In this document: positions 43,474 to 51,826 of the stretch, piece after piece | How the letters are laid out: each line of letters opens with the position of its first letter | How positions within the stretch are numbered: position 1 is the first letter of the stretch | DNA from: an uncultured Collinsella sp. | GTDB taxonomy: Bacteria > Actinomycetota > Coriobacteriia > Coriobacteriales > Coriobacteriaceae | Length of the DNA stretch: 64,000 nt | NCBI GenBank assembly: GCA_900758475.1 | Contig: CAAERQ010000021.1 | Span: forward strand, 1-64,000 | Direction: 5' to 3' | The notes under the pieces: generated by a model | What the model was told of the DNA's origin: nothing | The model's database searches: none | The model's input: the letters and a program-made list of their open reading frames with translations, nothing else | Translations under genes and position numbers: made by a program

Positions 43474-46101
43474 ATGAGAATCGATAAGCTAGCAATGACG
43501 TCGCGCGAGGCGCTGCAGACCGCCATGAGCACGGCTGCTGACGCGCAGGCCGGCGCGGTGGAGCCGATTCACCTGCTGTCCGCCCTGCTCGGTGCCGGCG
43601 AGCGCAATATCTCCGTGATCATCGAGCGCATCGGCGCTGACCCGGCCCAGCTCGCACGCTCCACGCAGGATGCCATCGACCACGCGCCCAAGGTTTCGGG
43701 CGAGGGCCAGCAGATGGGTCTTTCCAATGAGCTCGTCCGCGTCATCGAGAAGGCCGAGAAGAAGGCCACCAAGATGGGCGACAGCTTTGTGGTGACCGAG
43801 CATCTGCTGATGGCACTTGCCGAGGACAAGGGCGAGGCCGGCCGCGTTCTGCGCGACGCAGGCGTGACCAAGGAGCGCATCGAACAGGTCTACGAGGAGC
43901 TGCGTGGCGATGACCGCGTGACGTCTGCCGAGGATAAGACTCAGTTTGAGGCGCTGGAGCAGTACGGCCGCAACATCTGCGACCTGGCCCGCGCCGGCAA
44001 ACTCGATCCGGTCATCGGCCGTACCGACGAGATCCGTCGTACCATCCAGGTCCTGTCCCGCCGCACCAAGAACAACCCCGTGCTCATCGGCGAGCCGGGC
44101 GTCGGCAAGACCGCCATCGTCGAGGGCATCGCCCAGCGTATCGTGGCCGGCGACGTGCCGAGCACCCTGCGCGACCGCGACCTCATCGAGCTCGACATGA
44201 GCGCGCTGGTCGCCGGTGCCAAGTACCGCGGCGAGTTCGAGGACCGCTTGAAGGCTGTGCTCAAAGAAGTGCAAAAATCCGAAGGCAAGGTCATCCTGTT
44301 CATCGATGAGCTTCACACCATCGTGGGCGCGGGTGCCACCGAGGGCTCCATGGACGCCGGCAACATCCTCAAGCCGGCGCTCGCCCGTGGCGACCTACAT
44401 GCAATCGGCGCGACCACGCTCGACGAGTATCGCAAGTACATCGAGAAGGACGCGGCGCTCGCCCGTCGTTTCCAGACCGTTATGGTGAGCGAGCCTACCG
44501 TCGAGGACACCATCTCGATCCTGCGTGGCCTCAAGGAGAAGTACGAGATCTTCCACGGCGTGCACATCACCGATAGCGCGCTCGTGGCAGCTGCCGACCT
44601 CTCCGATCGCTACATCGCCGACCGCTTCCTGCCCGACAAGGCCATCGACCTGGTCGACGAGGCCGCAAGCCGCCTGCGCATGGAGCTCGACAGCATGCCG
44701 GTCGAGATCGACGCCACCACGCGTCAGCTCACCCAGCTGCAGATCGAGGAGCAGGCGCTCATGAAGGAGACCGACGACGCCTCCAAGGAGCGTCTGGAAG
44801 CCCTGCGCCAGGAGATCGCCGAGGTCCAGGAAAAGCTTAACGTGCAAAAGGCCGGCTGGCTCAACCAAAAGAACGCCATCGACCACGTGCAGGAGCTCAA
44901 GGGGCAGCTTGACGAGGCCAAGAGCGAAGAGGAGCGCGCGACGCGCAACGGCGACCTGGGCCGTGCGTCCGAGCTGCGCTTCTCCGTGATTCCGGGCCTG
45001 CAACAGCAGATTCAGGATTCCGAGGCCGCGCTCGAGGCACAAAAGCAGCAGGACGGCGAGGGCCTCAACGAACAAGTGACCTCCGATGAGATCGCCGAGG
45101 TCGTGAGCGCCTGGACTGGCGTGCCCGTGTCCAAGATGATGCAGGGCGAGCTTGACAAGCTGAAGGGCCTGGAGGGCGAGCTGCATAAGCGCGTCATCGG
45201 TCAGGACGAGGCCGTCTCCGCCGTTGCCGCGGCCGTGCGCCGCAGCCGTGCGGGTCTCTCCGATCCGGACAAGCCCATCGGCAGCTTCTTCTTCCTGGGC
45301 CCCACCGGCGTGGGCAAGACCGAGCTCGCCAAGGCGCTTGCCGAGTGCCTGTTCGACGACGAGCGCGCACTCGTGCGTATCGACATGTCCGAGTACATGG
45401 AGAAGTTCAGCGTCCAGCGTCTGATCGGTGCGCCCCCGGGATACGTGGGTTACGACGAGGGCGGCCAGCTCACCGAGGCCGTGCGCCGTCGTCCGTACTC
45501 CGTGATCTTGCTCGACGAGATGGAGAAGGCTCATCCGGATGTCTTTAACGTGCTGTTGCAGGTGCTTGATGACGGCCGTCTGACCGATGGCCAGGGTCGC
45601 CAGGTGTCCTTCAAGAACACGATTATCATCATGACGTCCAACGTGGGCTCCAAAGCCATCGCCGATTTGTCCGGTAAGGACGAGGAGGAGATGCGCCATC
45701 AGGTCGACGCTGCCATGGCTCAGACCTTCCGCCCCGAGTTCCTCAACCGTATCGACGATATCGTGGTGTTCCATCCGCTCGGCATGGCGCAGATCGAGAA
45801 GATCGTCGACATCCAGCTTGCCGACGTCCGCGCGCGTCTGGCCAAGGAGCGCATGACGCTTGCCGTCACCCCGGCGGCCAAGCAGATGCTCGCCGTGGGC
45901 GGCCTGGACCCCGTGTTCGGTGCCCGTCCGCTCAAGCGTCTGGTCCAGCGCGAGGTCGTGGATGCCATCGCCGCCGCCATCATCGACGGCACGGTGCGCG
46001 AGGGCGATCAGGTGACGGTCGATGCCGACAAGGACGGCGGCTTTACCGTCGTGTGCGACAACACGCCGGCGGCCACCTACGAGGTTCCCGACGCCGAGTA
46101 G
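43474..46101 (+). CDS. clpB: ATP-dependent disaggregase ClpB
   Basis: An 875-residue AAA+ disaggregase that works with DnaK. The N-terminal domain holds two Clp repeats. AAA-1 has Walker A GEPGVGKT (about residue 206) and Walker B ILFIDELHT. A coiled-coil middle domain (about 405-525) is present, which separates ClpB from ClpA or ClpC. AAA-2 has GPTGVGKTELAKA (about residue 609), VRIDMSEYMEK and ILLDEMEKAHPDVFN. GAGAGGTG precedes the ATG. A strong terminator follows. Confidence 0.98.
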   Translation: MRIDKLAMTSREALQTAMSTAADAQAGAVEPIHLLSALLGAGERNISVIIERIGADPAQLARSTQDAIDHAPKVSGEGQQMGLSNELVRVIEKAEKKATKMGDSFVVTEHLLMALAEDKGEAGRVLRDAGVTKERIEQVYEELRGDDRVTSAEDKTQFEALEQYGRNICDLARAGKLDPVIGRTDEIRRTIQVLSRRTKNNPVLIGEPGVGKTAIVEGIAQRIVAGDVPSTLRDRDLIELDMSALVAGAKYRGEFEDRLKAVLKEVQKSEGKVILFIDELHTIVGAGATEGSMDAGNILKPALARGDLHAIGATTLDEYRKYIEKDAALARRFQTVMVSEPTVEDTISILRGLKEKYEIFHGVHITDSALVAAADLSDRYIADRFLPDKAIDLVDEAASRLRMELDSMPVEIDATTRQLTQLQIEEQALMKETDDASKERLEALRQEIAEVQEKLNVQKAGWLNQKNAIDHVQELKGQLDEAKSEEERATRNGDLGRASELRFSVIPGLQQQIQDSEAALEAQKQQDGEGLNEQVTSDEIAEVVSAWTGVPVSKMMQGELDKLKGLEGELHKRVIGQDEAVSAVAAAVRRSRAGLSDPDKPIGSFFFLGPTGVGKTELAKALAECLFDDERALVRIDMSEYMEKFSVQRLIGAPPGYVGYDEGGQLTEAVRRRPYSVILLDEMEKAHPDVFNVLLQVLDDGRLTDGQGRQVSFKNTIIIMTSNVGSKAIADLSGKDEEEMRHQVDAAMAQTFRPEFLNRIDDIVVFHPLGMAQIEKIVDIQLADVRARLAKERMTLAVTPAAKQMLAVGGLDPVFGARPLKRLVQREVVDAIAAAIIDGTVREGDQVTVDADKDGGFTVVCDNTPAATYEVPDAE

Positions 46102-46146
46102 ATTTATGGGACATGCCTTAAAATCTGCCAGCAGTCTCTAAACGCC

Positions 46147-46184
46147 AAGGGCGGCGGATCCAATTGGGTCCGCCGCCCTTTTTC
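46147..46184 (+). terminator. Terminator of clpB
   Basis: The perfect stem AAGGGCGGCGGA with TCCGCCGCCCTT, plus inner CC/GG pairs, is followed by TTT. Confidence 0.88.
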
Positions 46185-46235
46185 GTGCGACAATCGATGG
46201 TGTTGAACATGAGTACATGGCAAGGAGCTATGCAG

Positions 46236-46421
46236 ATGAAAGACGAGAACAAGACGAATGCACCGGCGACCGATGCCGCACCCAAGCCTGCGCCTAAGCC
46301 GGCGCCTAAGCCGCGCGACCCCTATATCCGTGCCGAGAACGAGGACGACGACGGCTACGACCCCTACAGCGACCGACGACCCGAGCGCGAGCCGATGTTC
46401 GAAGCCGATCCGTGGCGCTGA
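46236..46421 (+). CDS. Small Pro/Ala/Lys-rich protein
   Basis: A 61-residue protein. The N-terminal half is low complexity, with repeated APKP units. The C-terminal half is acidic and tyrosine-containing (AENEDDDGYDPYSDRRPE). AAGGAG lies eight bases before the ATG at 46236; in-frame ATGs at 46209, 46216 area and 46230 are less well placed. It has no membrane segment or motif and lies just after the clpB terminator. Codon usage resembles its neighbours. It may be a disordered protein; function unknown. Confidence 0.55.
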   Translation: MKDENKTNAPATDAAPKPAPKPAPKPRDPYIRAENEDDDGYDPYSDRRPEREPMFEADPWR

Positions 46422-46445
46422 GCGCCACCCAAAAGGCCACCAATA

Positions 46446-46512
46446 AGTTGCGGTGAAATAGGGGCTGTTTTGCGGTTTGACCAGCAAAAACAATCCCTAT
46501 TTCACCGCAACT
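46446..46512. repeat. Palindromic element, family T copy 2
   Basis: AGTTGCGGTGAAATAGGG and its reverse complement flank an inner stem (TTTTGC with GCAAAA). It shares the outer arms with 33100-33167. Confidence 0.85.
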
Positions 46513-46672
46513 GCGTTAGGGATTTTTCTGCAGGGGGAGGGTAGTCAAAAAGCCCCGTCCCAAATTGACTGCTCGGGGAGTCGCATTCGAGCTCGGTTGT
46601 CCTCTTAGCCACTCGATATCCTTCGGAGCAATAACGGTGATAAAACTTGCTTAAGGTTAATCAAGCTACACA

Positions 46673-46734
46673 CAATCTTGCTCTCTAATTAATCAAGAAT
46701 CAGTATAATTTTGATTAGCTAGAGAGCAAGATTG
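46673..46734. promoter_or_regulatory. Long inverted repeat around the promoter of the second AAA_14 ATPase
   Basis: 24-base arms at 46673-46696 and 46711-46734 match with two mismatches (left arm CAATCTTGCTCTCTA, then ATTAATCAA). Between them lies TATAAT at 46704-46709. A further TTAATCAAG copy is at 46657-46665. The right arm covers the transcription start and leader up to the ribosome site. This fits autoregulation of the gene that follows. Confidence 0.75.
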
Positions 46735-46741
46735 GAGAATC

Positions 46742-48094
46742 ATGGCATTCAACGACTTGATCGCCCAGAAAATAAAGGACTTTGAACAGCAGGGGGTTCC
46801 GCAGGTCTTTGAGCGAGACCTTGATCTGGAAAACCCACAGGAGCCAAAGCGCGACAACATCGTAAATGTGGTTGTGGGGGCCCGCCGTTGTGGAAAGACG
46901 TATCGCCTGTATCAGGAGATGCAGCGGCTTCAGGGCCGGGGCGTCGAGCTTGACCGGATGCTTTACTTTAATTTTGAGGACGAGCGCTTGCGCCCGTATG
47001 AGTCATCGCTGCTGGCGGACGTGCTCGACACGTTCTATGCGCTGTATCCTGCTGCTCGAACCGAGGGCGCTTACATTTTCTTTGACGAGATCCAGGAAAT
47101 TCCCGAATGGGGTGCGTTTCTGCGGCGTGTAGTCGATACGGAGAAAGCGACCGTCTATGTGACGGGATCTTCTTCCAAGATGCTGTCCTCAGAGCTTAAG
47201 AGCGAGTTCAGGGGTCGTTCTCTTATACGGGAGCTTTTTCCGTTGAGTTTTTCGGAATACGTTCGGTATAAGACGGGGAGCGTTTTCGAGCCAGATGCGA
47301 CCTTTTCCCCAAGCGATGCAGCGCTGCTTCGACATCATCTGATCGGATATCTTGAACGAGGGGGATTCATCGCGACGCTTGAGCAGACGCCCGCAGACGC
47401 GATTCAGCTGCTACAGGAATATGCTTCGCGAACGGTCGCTATGGACGTCATTGAGCGTTACGACGTCAAGAACCCTCGCCTGGCATCGCTGTTCTTGACG
47501 CGGTGTATGGCATCTTCGGGACGAGAGCTGTCAGTGAACAAAGTGTACAACGAGTTCAAGAGCAGACAGATACCCGTCAGTCGTAATTCGCTCAGCGATT
47601 TACTTGAGTATTATGAGGATGCCTACCTGTTATTTTCTGTGCCGGAGTTCACGCGTTCATTGGCAAATAACATGCGGTCTGCGTCTAAGGTCTACGCTGT
47701 CGACCCTGCGATGTTTGGAGCATTCTCTCCCGCATCGGCATTGGACCAGGGCCAGAGGCTCGAGACCGCAGTGTTCAATGCGCTAAGAAGAAGGACTCCC
47801 GCGGTGAGGACCGGCTCGGTCTGCCGCCTGCTGATCAAAGAGAAGAGCAAAAGCCATGAGGTGGACTTTGTGGCTGGGGACGCACTTCTCATGCGGGCTT
47901 ATAGCCTGATTCAGGTGAGTGTGGATATGGCAAGTGAGAAAACGCGCGAGCGCGAAATTGCCGCGCTTGATGCCTCGATGGCCCAGTTCGATCTTGGCGA
48001 GTCGGCAATCGTTACCATGGATGAGCAGGCCGATATTCCATGCGAGCACGGTGCGGTACACGTTGTGCCCGCATGGAAGTGGCTCCTTGCCTAA
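46742..48094 (+). CDS. AAA_14 / DUF4143 ATP-binding protein, second copy
   Basis: A 450-residue P-loop ATPase. Walker A is VVVGARRCGKTYRLYQEM (about residues 44-61). Walker B is YIFFDEIQEIPEWG (about 117-130), followed by VYVTGSSSKML. The C-terminal DUF4143 part contains HEVDFVAGDALLMRAYSLIQ, the Asp and Gln/Glu pattern of a PD-(D/E)XK-like fold. It is only distantly similar to the protein at 15169-16443 but shares the same architecture and the habit of an elaborate promoter repeat. G+C is lower than its neighbours, suggesting transfer. GGAG lies six bases before the ATG. Confidence 0.88.
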   Translation: MAFNDLIAQKIKDFEQQGVPQVFERDLDLENPQEPKRDNIVNVVVGARRCGKTYRLYQEMQRLQGRGVELDRMLYFNFEDERLRPYESSLLADVLDTFYALYPAARTEGAYIFFDEIQEIPEWGAFLRRVVDTEKATVYVTGSSSKMLSSELKSEFRGRSLIRELFPLSFSEYVRYKTGSVFEPDATFSPSDAALLRHHLIGYLERGGFIATLEQTPADAIQLLQEYASRTVAMDVIERYDVKNPRLASLFLTRCMASSGRELSVNKVYNEFKSRQIPVSRNSLSDLLEYYEDAYLLFSVPEFTRSLANNMRSASKVYAVDPAMFGAFSPASALDQGQRLETAVFNALRRRTPAVRTGSVCRLLIKEKSKSHEVDFVAGDALLMRAYSLIQVSVDMASEKTREREIAALDASMAQFDLGESAIVTMDEQADIPCEHGAVHVVPAWKWLLA

Positions 48095-48109
48095 TCATCT
48101 ACGGATCGT

Positions 48110-48133
48110 GGGGCCAGGACCTCCTGGCCCCTT
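48110..48133 (+). terminator. Hairpin terminator after the ATPase gene
   Basis: GGGGCCAGGA and TCCTGGCCCC pair perfectly around a two-base loop and are followed by TTCAT. Confidence 0.7.
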
Positions 48134-48166
48134 CATCATGGTTGGGGAGCACCTTGCTGCGCCCGG

Positions 48167-49669
48167 CTAGTCCTGGGCTTTGATGCTCGGCAGCAGGATC
48201 TGCGCGAGGTAGTCGGTCTCGAGTTTGGTCGCGGCGTCGGCTTTGCCGTCTTTGCCGACCAGTACGTTCTTGATCTGGCTATAGGTGTAGCGGTTGCCGG
48301 TCGTAAGCTCGACAAGCTCAATGGCCGTGTCCATGGGGTAGGTTGACACGGGGTTCTGCGTGCGCCCGTTGATGGTTTGCGGGATTACATACGGATAGAC
48401 AGGACCGCTAGCGTAGACGGTATAACCGTTGCCGAGGTTTGCCGCACCCAAAACCGCGTCGCCCTCATCGGGCGTAAAGCTCTCGCCCTCGCGCACCGCG
48501 ACGAGCGTCACGAGCGGTGTGTTGGTGTCGCCGTCCAGATAAATGCACAGCGTGCTGCCGTTTTGCCAAGTCGCGACTTTGCCGTACCACTCAACGGGAA
48601 TATCGAGCTGATACAGGTCCGTTGCCTTATGTCGAGCATCGGCGTCGCGGGCCGCCTGTGCCTCGCGGGAGCTCACGGCGTTGACGGCGGCGTCACGGCG
48701 CGCGGTTGCCGCCTGCTGGAGCACCTTTGCGACCGCGGCGGAGTTCACCCCGCCTTCCTCGGCATACTTGGCGGCGGCATCGATCTGGTCGTCAGTCACC
48801 GTGTCGGCCGAAGGCACCTTGAGCTTAAAGGTGGCCTGGGCACTCAAATCCTGCCCATCGCTCTTAATGGTGACCTGCGCCTTGGTGGTCGGCACGGTGT
48901 AAATGGTACCGTCGGCTGCGATGGGGGACCCAGCGATGGAGAGCGTATAGTCGCCGGGCAGCAGCTTAATGCCGCGACCGTGTTCGTCAACGTAGAGCGT
49001 TTCGCTCACGGAAGAACCGTCGGAATCCTGGCCGCTCACCTGCACGGGAATCTTGGAACCAGTTGAGCAGTCGAGCCCTGCGGCATGCACGCCAATCTGC
49101 ACCGACATCATCGTGTGTGCACTGGCGGCGACAGCGGCAGCCTGCTCTTGCTGATATCCGTTCCAGGCAGCATAGCCTGCGCCGCCGGCGACGAGCGCGA
49201 CGGCCACAACGCCGGCAACCATCAGGTTGCGGCGCTTGGGCGGCATCTTACGATGACGAACCTCGGCTTCGCGTGCCGAAGGAACGGACGGTAGGGGAAT
49301 ATCGCCCATGGCGATGGTCTCGTCCACGGCAGGCGCGGAGCCCAGGCCGGGAAGCTCGCGGGTCAGCGAATCTTCGGCCGGCAAGCTGTCGAGCAAGATG
49401 GTTTCCTCGCTCGTGTCGGATTCGGGCTGGTCGTCGGCCTCGCATTCGGATTCCTCGTGCCCCGCCTCGTCCTCGGTGGGCGCGGCGCCATCGTCTTTTG
49501 CATCCTGATCATCGGGCTGCGCCTCGATTTCCGGCTCATCCCGCACATCAACGCTCGAATCGTCAAACGCAATCTCGGCCAGTGCGATCTGGTCTAGGCT
49601 CTCCAGGGCCTCGGCACACGCTTCTGCATCTTGGGCCGCATCCTCTTGGCCCATCGTCTCATCTTTCAT
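48167..49669 (-). CDS. Single-pass membrane protein with acidic cytoplasmic domain
   Basis: A 500-residue protein. Residues 1-140 are very acidic and low complexity (Asp/Glu-rich with TILLDSLP and ETIAMGD segments). A basic stretch (RHRKMPPKRR) leads into one membrane helix (LMVAGVVAVALVAGGAGYAAW, about 149-169). The extracytoplasmic part of about 330 residues starts with beta-rich sequence (DGSSVSETLYVDEHGRGIKL), then an Ala-rich helical piece and a second beta region. The TILLDSLP and ETIAMGD Thr sites resemble FHA-binding phospho-threonine motifs of Ser/Thr kinase substrates, and a PASTA kinase is in the window; this link is speculative. Function unknown. Confidence 0.78.
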   Translation of the reverse strand: MKDETMGQEDAAQDAEACAEALESLDQIALAEIAFDDSSVDVRDEPEIEAQPDDQDAKDDGAAPTEDEAGHEESECEADDQPESDTSEETILLDSLPAEDSLTRELPGLGSAPAVDETIAMGDIPLPSVPSAREAEVRHRKMPPKRRNLMVAGVVAVALVAGGAGYAAWNGYQQEQAAAVAASAHTMMSVQIGVHAAGLDCSTGSKIPVQVSGQDSDGSSVSETLYVDEHGRGIKLLPGDYTLSIAGSPIAADGTIYTVPTTKAQVTIKSDGQDLSAQATFKLKVPSADTVTDDQIDAAAKYAEEGGVNSAAVAKVLQQAATARRDAAVNAVSSREAQAARDADARHKATDLYQLDIPVEWYGKVATWQNGSTLCIYLDGDTNTPLVTLVAVREGESFTPDEGDAVLGAANLGNGYTVYASGPVYPYVIPQTINGRTQNPVSTYPMDTAIELVELTTGNRYTYSQIKNVLVGKDGKADAATKLETDYLAQILLPSIKAQD

Positions 49670-49795
49670 ATATCCCCCAAGCTCAATATCGGCTCAACAC
49701 TGTACCCAAAAATGGAGCCATATAAAGCGCGTATGAAATATAAGATTTGATTTAACCTGAGCGCATCGTTCGGCCGCATCCTCGCGGCAGCAAAA

Positions 49796-49832
49796 GGCCC
49801 CCGGAACGCGAACGAATCACATTCCGGGGGCT
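49796..49832 (-). terminator. Terminator of the multi-pass membrane protein gene
   Basis: GCCCCCGGAA and TTCCGGGGGC form a stem followed on the minus strand by CTTTTG. Confidence 0.75.
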
Positions 49833-49902
49833 CTGCAATGCGTTGAGTTGCGCGGAGCCGGCTATGCTGCTTCGCGCTCAAGCGATGTCTGCGCCAGGCA
49901 CG

Positions 49903-50910
49903 TTACTCGGCGTGCGCGTAATCAACCTTGGCGCGGCGGGCAGTGGCCTTCTCCCAATCGCTGGTGCCCTCAAAGACATCCTGCTTGTAGGGATTGCGGC
50001 CGAGCTTCTTGGCGCGGTAGGCGATGTAGATGATCGCGGCGACGTTGGCGATCAGCGCAGCGATCGAGACCGCGGTAGCGGCGCCGGGGTCGAGCGTGGA
50101 GTGGGTTACAAAGATGGACTCCTCCTGGAAGTACGGGAACACCTGGGCAAACATGCACCAAATGGCCAGCGTAAAGGCGCGGTTCTGGATCCAGCCGCCC
50201 TTGTTCCAGATAAAGGCGGCGACGGTGGGCGCCAGCAGCAGCGCAAAGCCGCAGAACCAGGAGTGGGTGGGCAGGCAGTTGTAGGTGTAGCAGAAGTTCC
50301 AGATATCGTAGGCGATGATGTAGACCCAGGTCATGTCGGGCCACAGCATGTCGGTCTGATCCTCGGAGGCGTAGACGCTCCACCAACCGGTCATGCAGAA
50401 GATGTTGATGATACCGGCGATGCCGTTGAACACGTTGTTCCAGCCGGCCAGCTGCGTGGCGCCCTCGGAGGTGACCCAAGTGGACTGGCCCAGGACAAAG
50501 AAGTGGTAGGCGCTCTCAAAGTCGGACACGACGGCGATCATGATGTTGATGGCGACGATCACAAACGGCCACGCACGGAACCAATGCGCCTTGCCGATCT
50601 TTCCCCACTGGTACTTAATGGCAATGAAGCCCCAGCAACCGGCCAGCGCAGCGTATACCTTGGCGTAGTGGAACCAGCTGTTCTGGTACACATGGGTGGG
50701 GTTGGTGAGCGCCCACTCGGCACCCTGCGAAACGCCCACGGCGATGGCGACGCAGTAGATGGTCATGGCCAGCGGAGCCACGCCAAAGATGATTGCCGCG
50801 CCCAGCTTAGTGCGGCGGCCGACCTCGTTGAGCACGATGAGGCCAATAAAGACCATGGCCCAGCCGGCCCAGTGGATAAGGGTATCGCTACCCCAAACAT
50901 CGAACAGCAT
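49903..50910 (-). CDS. Multi-pass membrane protein (DUF5692-like)
   Basis: A 335-residue integral membrane protein with about nine hydrophobic segments. It is rich in Trp, Tyr and His near the membrane boundaries (NSWFHYAKVYAALAGCWGFI, GWWSVYASEDQTDMLWPDMTW, YNCLPTHSWFCG). It resembles the proteins annotated DUF5692 in gut anaerobes; I am not certain of the number. The regulator gene at 50974-51636 lies upstream on the same strand, and a Fe-S/FAD oxidoreductase is divergent, so a membrane partner in a redox reaction is possible but unproven. Confidence 0.8.
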   Translation of the reverse strand: MLFDVWGSDTLIHWAGWAMVFIGLIVLNEVGRRTKLGAAIIFGVAPLAMTIYCVAIAVGVSQGAEWALTNPTHVYQNSWFHYAKVYAALAGCWGFIAIKYQWGKIGKAHWFRAWPFVIVAINIMIAVVSDFESAYHFFVLGQSTWVTSEGATQLAGWNNVFNGIAGIINIFCMTGWWSVYASEDQTDMLWPDMTWVYIIAYDIWNFCYTYNCLPTHSWFCGFALLLAPTVAAFIWNKGGWIQNRAFTLAIWCMFAQVFPYFQEESIFVTHSTLDPGAATAVSIAALIANVAAIIYIAYRAKKLGRNPYKQDVFEGTSDWEKATARRAKVDYAHAE

Positions 50911-50973
50911 GCTGCTCTCCTTTCACACGCCCGCGGCCCCTCTTCTGATCGCGGGCAGTTTGGCCAAATGTCG

Positions 50974-51636
50974 TCAGTTCTGGGGCTTGCGCTCCGGATA
51001 CTTGGCGGTATAGCCCTCGATGTGGAGTGTCGAGGCGATGATTTCCTTGACCGTTTCGTCGGGCACATCGGGGTGCGTGCGGATATACATCAAAAGACCC
51101 ATGATGAGGGTGTAGAACGTCTCGTAGACATGGTCGATGCGTAGCTCATGATGGGCGACAAAATCCACTACGGTGGTGTCGCAGATATACTGCGCCACGC
51201 GCTGGACCACGTTGTGCAAAAAGCCGCCGTAGAGCGCGCCGCTGCTCGAGGTGAGCGTGCTCGGCAGCTCGTGGCCGCTGGCGACCAGGCGCTTAAAGAG
51301 CGGGGCGATGGTGTCGAGCGCGCCCTCGATGTCGCCAACCGTGCGGCTGGCGTTCCACTGCTCGAGCTCGGAGATAAAGCCGTCGATCGCTTCGTCCATG
51401 ACGGCGGTGACGGCGGCGTCCATATCGGCAAAGTAGTGGTAGAACAATGAACGCGTGCAGCCGGCTCGCTTGGTCACGGCCGATACCGATAGGTGGGACA
51501 CGCCCAGCTCGGAGCTTACGGTACGTACGGCATCGAGGATCTCGCGACGGCGTTCGTCGCCCGTCAGGCGCTTTGCCGCGCTATCGGATGCGGGAACGGC
51601 ATCGACCACAGAGGTATCTGCTGTGTTGTTGCCCAT
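50974..51636 (-). CDS. TetR-family transcriptional regulator
   Basis: A 220-residue TetR regulator. The N-terminal HTH (REILDAVRTVSSELGVSHLS, VSAVTKRAGCTRSLFYHYF, residues about 32-72) follows a 28-residue polar lead. The C-terminal helical ligand domain contains AVTAVMDEAIDGFISELEQW. A GGCGG-type site precedes the ATG at 51636. It is divergent from the oxidoreductase gene at 51827, with two matching operators between them, and is followed by the multi-pass membrane protein gene. Confidence 0.92.
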   Translation of the reverse strand: MGNNTADTSVVDAVPASDSAAKRLTGDERRREILDAVRTVSSELGVSHLSVSAVTKRAGCTRSLFYHYFADMDAAVTAVMDEAIDGFISELEQWNASRTVGDIEGALDTIAPLFKRLVASGHELPSTLTSSSGALYGGFLHNVVQRVAQYICDTTVVDFVAHHELRIDHVYETFYTLIMGLLMYIRTHPDVPDETVKEIIASTLHIEGYTAKYPERKPQN

Positions 51637-51695
51637 GTTTTTGCCGCCTTTCATCCTCTTTTGCCTGACCGTTCGCCTAACAGTCTTGAATATTG

Positions 51696-51733
51696 TTGAC
51701 GGTTCGTCAATACTATTTTTGACACAATGTCAA
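51696..51733. promoter_or_regulatory. Twin palindromic operators for the TetR regulator
   Basis: TTGACGGTTCGTCAA (51696-51710) and TTGACACAATGTCAA (51719-51733) share the form TTGAC, five bases, GTCAA, with centres 23 bases apart. They lie in the divergent promoter region between the TetR gene and the oxidoreductase gene. Confidence 0.8.
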
Positions 51734-51826
51734 CTAATGGCGGGTGAACGGCATGGGGCATGCCCGGCCTGCAAAAAAAGAGGGGCGCCGCGGTCTCGCC
51801 GGGCTGTGGCAAGAGAAGGGACAACC

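Larger units (their letters stand above)
46422..46741. other. Intergenic region with two palindromic elements
   Basis: No gene is supported. It holds the family T palindrome at 46446-46512, a CCCGTCCCAAATTGACTGCTC tract at about 46552-46572 that recurs near 8310 and 33175, and the promoter palindrome at 46673-46734. Confidence 0.6.
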
